Shown one piece after another: positions 7,060 to 8,307 of a stretch of DNA of 8,307 bases. The notes beneath the pieces were generated by a model. That model had not been told where the DNA came from. It saw nothing but the letters and a program-made list of their open reading frames with translations, and ran no database searches. Origin of the DNA: Brevundimonas sp. Lineage in GTDB: Bacteria; Pseudomonadota; Alphaproteobacteria; Caulobacterales; Caulobacteraceae. Numbering within the stretch: the first letter of the stretch is position 1; every line of letters starts with the position of its first letter. Both the position numbers and the translations under genes were made by a program. The stretch lies in NCBI RefSeq assembly GCF_031082345.1, contig NZ_JAVHLH010000122.1:1-8307 (forward strand), in the 5' to 3' direction.

Positions 7060-7755
7060 GGCCCGGGCCAGAGCGCCCGGCCGACGATCATGATGAGTTG
7101 GGACGGGCCCACCGACGGGATGACCTCGATGGGCGGCAGCGTCATGCCGGGCCTGATCGTCATGGCCTTCGAGGGCGAAGGGGTGGTGCAGCCGACGGCC
7201 GCCGTCCTGGCCATGTCGCGCTGGTTCATCGGCCACGAGAGCGCACATTTCTGGCTGGGTCAGGTGGTCCGCTACGAGCGCGCCCGCGACGCCTGGATCA
7301 CCGAGGGCGGGGCCGACATGATGGCCATCCGGGCGATGCAGCGGATCGATCCCGACTGGGACGCCCGCGCCGAACTGCAGAAGGAGGTCGACGACTGCGT
7401 GGCGCGGGCCGACGAGCCGGTCGCCGAGGCCGCCGGACGGGGCGAACACCGGGCCACCTATGCCTGCGGGGCGGTGTTCGCCATGATCGCGGAGGCGGCC
7501 CAGCGGCGGGCGACGGGCGGGGACTGGTTCGACTTCCTCAAGCCGCTGATCGACGCCAGCCGGGCGGACGGGGTGCTGACGCGGGACGAGTGGCTGGACG
7601 CGCTGGATGCGGTGTCTGGCGATCAGGAGACCCGTCGCGACATCGAGGCCCTGCTGGATCAGGGCGCGCCTGACGCGGCGGCGGTCGTCGCCCGGTTGTT
7701 CGACCGGTCCGGCGTGGCCTACGGGCTGGAGGACGGACGGGTCGTTCTCGGCTGA
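6331..7755 (+). CDS. Secreted lipoprotein with gluzincin (M1/M61-like) zinc-peptidase domain
   Basis: The product has 474 residues. It starts with a signal peptide (MLRTGPAVLAALTLALGGC), whose LGGC is an acceptable lipobox with C19 as the lipidated residue. A later AAA-S site would be the alternative for ordinary signal peptidase cleavage. Residues about 35-210 look like a beta-rich N-terminal domain. The catalytic part has HESAH at 302-306 and, exactly 18 residues on, E325 in WITEGG. This is the HExxH-X18-E zinc signature of M1 and M61 peptidases (zinc ligands H302, H306, E325; catalytic E303). TYACGAVFAMIAEA (from T376, with Y377) sits where those families have their Y-x-K-G segment with the transition-state tyrosine. 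The M1 exopeptidase motif GxMEN is not visible. C356 and C379 could form a disulfide. It has its own promoter, and the substrate is unknown. I am confident of a metallopeptidase fold, less so of the family. Confidence 0.85.
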   Translation: MLRTGPAVLAALTLALGGCAAAGLASPAAASESRPAVTVTRDGDSWTADYVLDRDAPVWAFYSSSLIMDARRPWRLEQWRVLTPGVVLERIGDRDVLRAADGGPVPRRLRIAFTPKSENLEADYSILVFTDGSTALPSGQFDVFPVDSPAAVAELPRDLNGHEMEGGAATVTWRDRAGPILFRGRRVAEATEAEAETYVLFGEADLVEGERLITVADPALPAWIGDAIETFAPRVADLYAERLGPGQSARPTIMMSWDGPTDGMTSMGGSVMPGLIVMAFEGEGVVQPTAAVLAMSRWFIGHESAHFWLGQVVRYERARDAWITEGGADMMAIRAMQRIDPDWDARAELQKEVDDCVARADEPVAEAAGRGEHRATYACGAVFAMIAEAAQRRATGGDWFDFLKPLIDASRADGVLTRDEWLDALDAVSGDQETRRDIEALLDQGAPDAAAVVARLFDRSGVAYGLEDGRVVLG

Positions 7756-7758
7756 GGC

Positions 7759-8307
7759 TCAACCGTCCGCGAACGGGTAGGGGCTGACCGACTTCGACCA
7801 GTCGTCCACCGTCAGCGGCCGGTCCACGGGAGGCGCCGCACGCTCGGCGCAGGGATGGCGGTGGCACAGCCGGCAGGCCGGACCGATCGGCGTCACCTCG
7901 GGCGCTCCCAGATCAAGACCGCGGGCATAGACCAGACGGTGGGCGTGTTTCAGCTCGCAGCCGAGGCCGATGGCGAGGTCCTGGCCCTCGGTGAAGGCGC
8001 CAGAAGACGCACCGGCGCCCTGACGGTCGACGGTGCGGGCGAGGGTGAACCAGCGCTGGCCGTCGGGCGTCTCGATGATCTGGGTGACGATGCGCCCCGG
8101 GGTGCGGAAGGCGCTGTGCAGCCGCCAGCGCGGGCAGGCGCCGCCGAAGCGCGAGAAGGGGAAGGCGCCCGAGGCGAAGCGCTTGGAGATGTTTCCGGCC
8201 TGGTCGACGCGCATCAGGAAGAAGGGCGCGCCTCTCGCCGTCGGCCGCGACAGAGTGGTCAGGCGGTGCGCCGCCTGCTCGAACGACACGCCGAAACGAG
8301 CCTGAAG
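7759..8307 (-). CDS. ScfR-family short-chain fatty acyl regulator, C-terminal part
   Basis: The gene runs off the end of the window, and 182 C-terminal residues are visible. They match the ScfR (former DUF2083) ligand domain of XRE-family regulators such as RamB and MccR, which control acetyl- or propionyl-CoA metabolism, including the glyoxylate and methylcitrate routes. Telling segments are RFGVSFEQAAHRLTTLSRP (4-22), GAPFFLMRVDQAGNISKRF (26-44), FGGACPRWRLHSAF (54-67), PGRIVTQIIETPDG (70-83) and the cysteine-rich CRLCHRHPCAERAAPPV (145-161). The N-terminal helix-turn-helix and ImmA/IrrE-like parts must lie beyond base 8307. A GTG at 8287-8289 is inside the domain and not the true start. 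Its stop is 3 bases from the stop of the convergent peptidase gene. C58, C117, C145, C148 and C153 could bind a metal, which is a guess. Confidence 0.92.
   Translation of the reverse strand, partial: LQARFGVSFEQAAHRLTTLSRPTARGAPFFLMRVDQAGNISKRFASGAFPFSRFGGACPRWRLHSAFRTPGRIVTQIIETPDGQRWFTLARTVDRQGAGASSGAFTEGQDLAIGLGCELKHAHRLVYARGLDLGAPEVTPIGPACRLCHRHPCAERAAPPVDRPLTVDDWSKSVSPYPFADG

Noticed and set aside
6520..7449. Open frame of 309 residues on the - strand
   Set aside because: It is antisense to the zinc-peptidase gene, which has the HExxH-X18-E signature. The - strand product is histidine- and glycine-rich without a motif.

Overview
The window is about 70% G+C, densely packed alphaproteobacterial chromosome. 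Three things suggest Caulobacterales, most likely a Brevundimonas-like organism: a split three-gene pnt transhydrogenase (pntAA, pntAB, pntB), an ScfR-type short-chain fatty acyl regulator, and strong GC-ending codon use. This taxonomic guess is an inference. There is no RNA gene, insertion sequence, CRISPR array or phage gene. No non-coding gap exceeds 90 bases; the largest are 4884-4956, 5188-5275 and 6266-6330.

Region 1 (1-2956, + strand) is the proton-translocating NAD(P) transhydrogenase operon. It holds the 3' part of pntAA, a small two-helix membrane protein, pntAB, a small three-helix membrane protein, and pntB. The first four genes overlap each other by 1-4 bases (ATGA, TAATG, ATGA), so translation is probably coupled; pntB has its own strong ribosome binding site. 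PntAA binds NAD(H), PntAB and the N-terminal part of PntB form the membrane proton channel, and the C-terminal part of PntB binds NADP(H). Together they use the proton gradient to make NADPH. The two interleaved small membrane proteins are unassigned and are the most interesting part of this operon.

Region 2 (2986-5187) holds a DUF1801 protein on +, converging with and overlapping a TPR-sulfotransferase on the - strand. Upstream of the sulfotransferase, also on -, is a 76-residue protein of unknown function. The short leader between these two - strand genes can pair with the sulfotransferase ribosome binding site.

Region 3 (5276-7755, + strand) holds a WYL-domain transcription regulator, transcribed divergently from the 76-residue gene. 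After it comes a secreted lipoprotein with a complete HExxH-X18-E zinc-peptidase signature, preceded by a recognisable promoter. All five GANTC (CcrM methylation) sites I could find in the window lie in this promoter and the first half of this gene.

Region 4 (7759-8307, - strand) is the C-terminal third or so of an ScfR-family regulator of acyl-CoA metabolism. It converges on the peptidase gene with only 3 bases between stop codons.

I see no defence system or mobile element. The best candidates for something undescribed are the small membrane proteins inside the pnt operon, the atypical gluzincin lipoprotein and its GANTC cluster.
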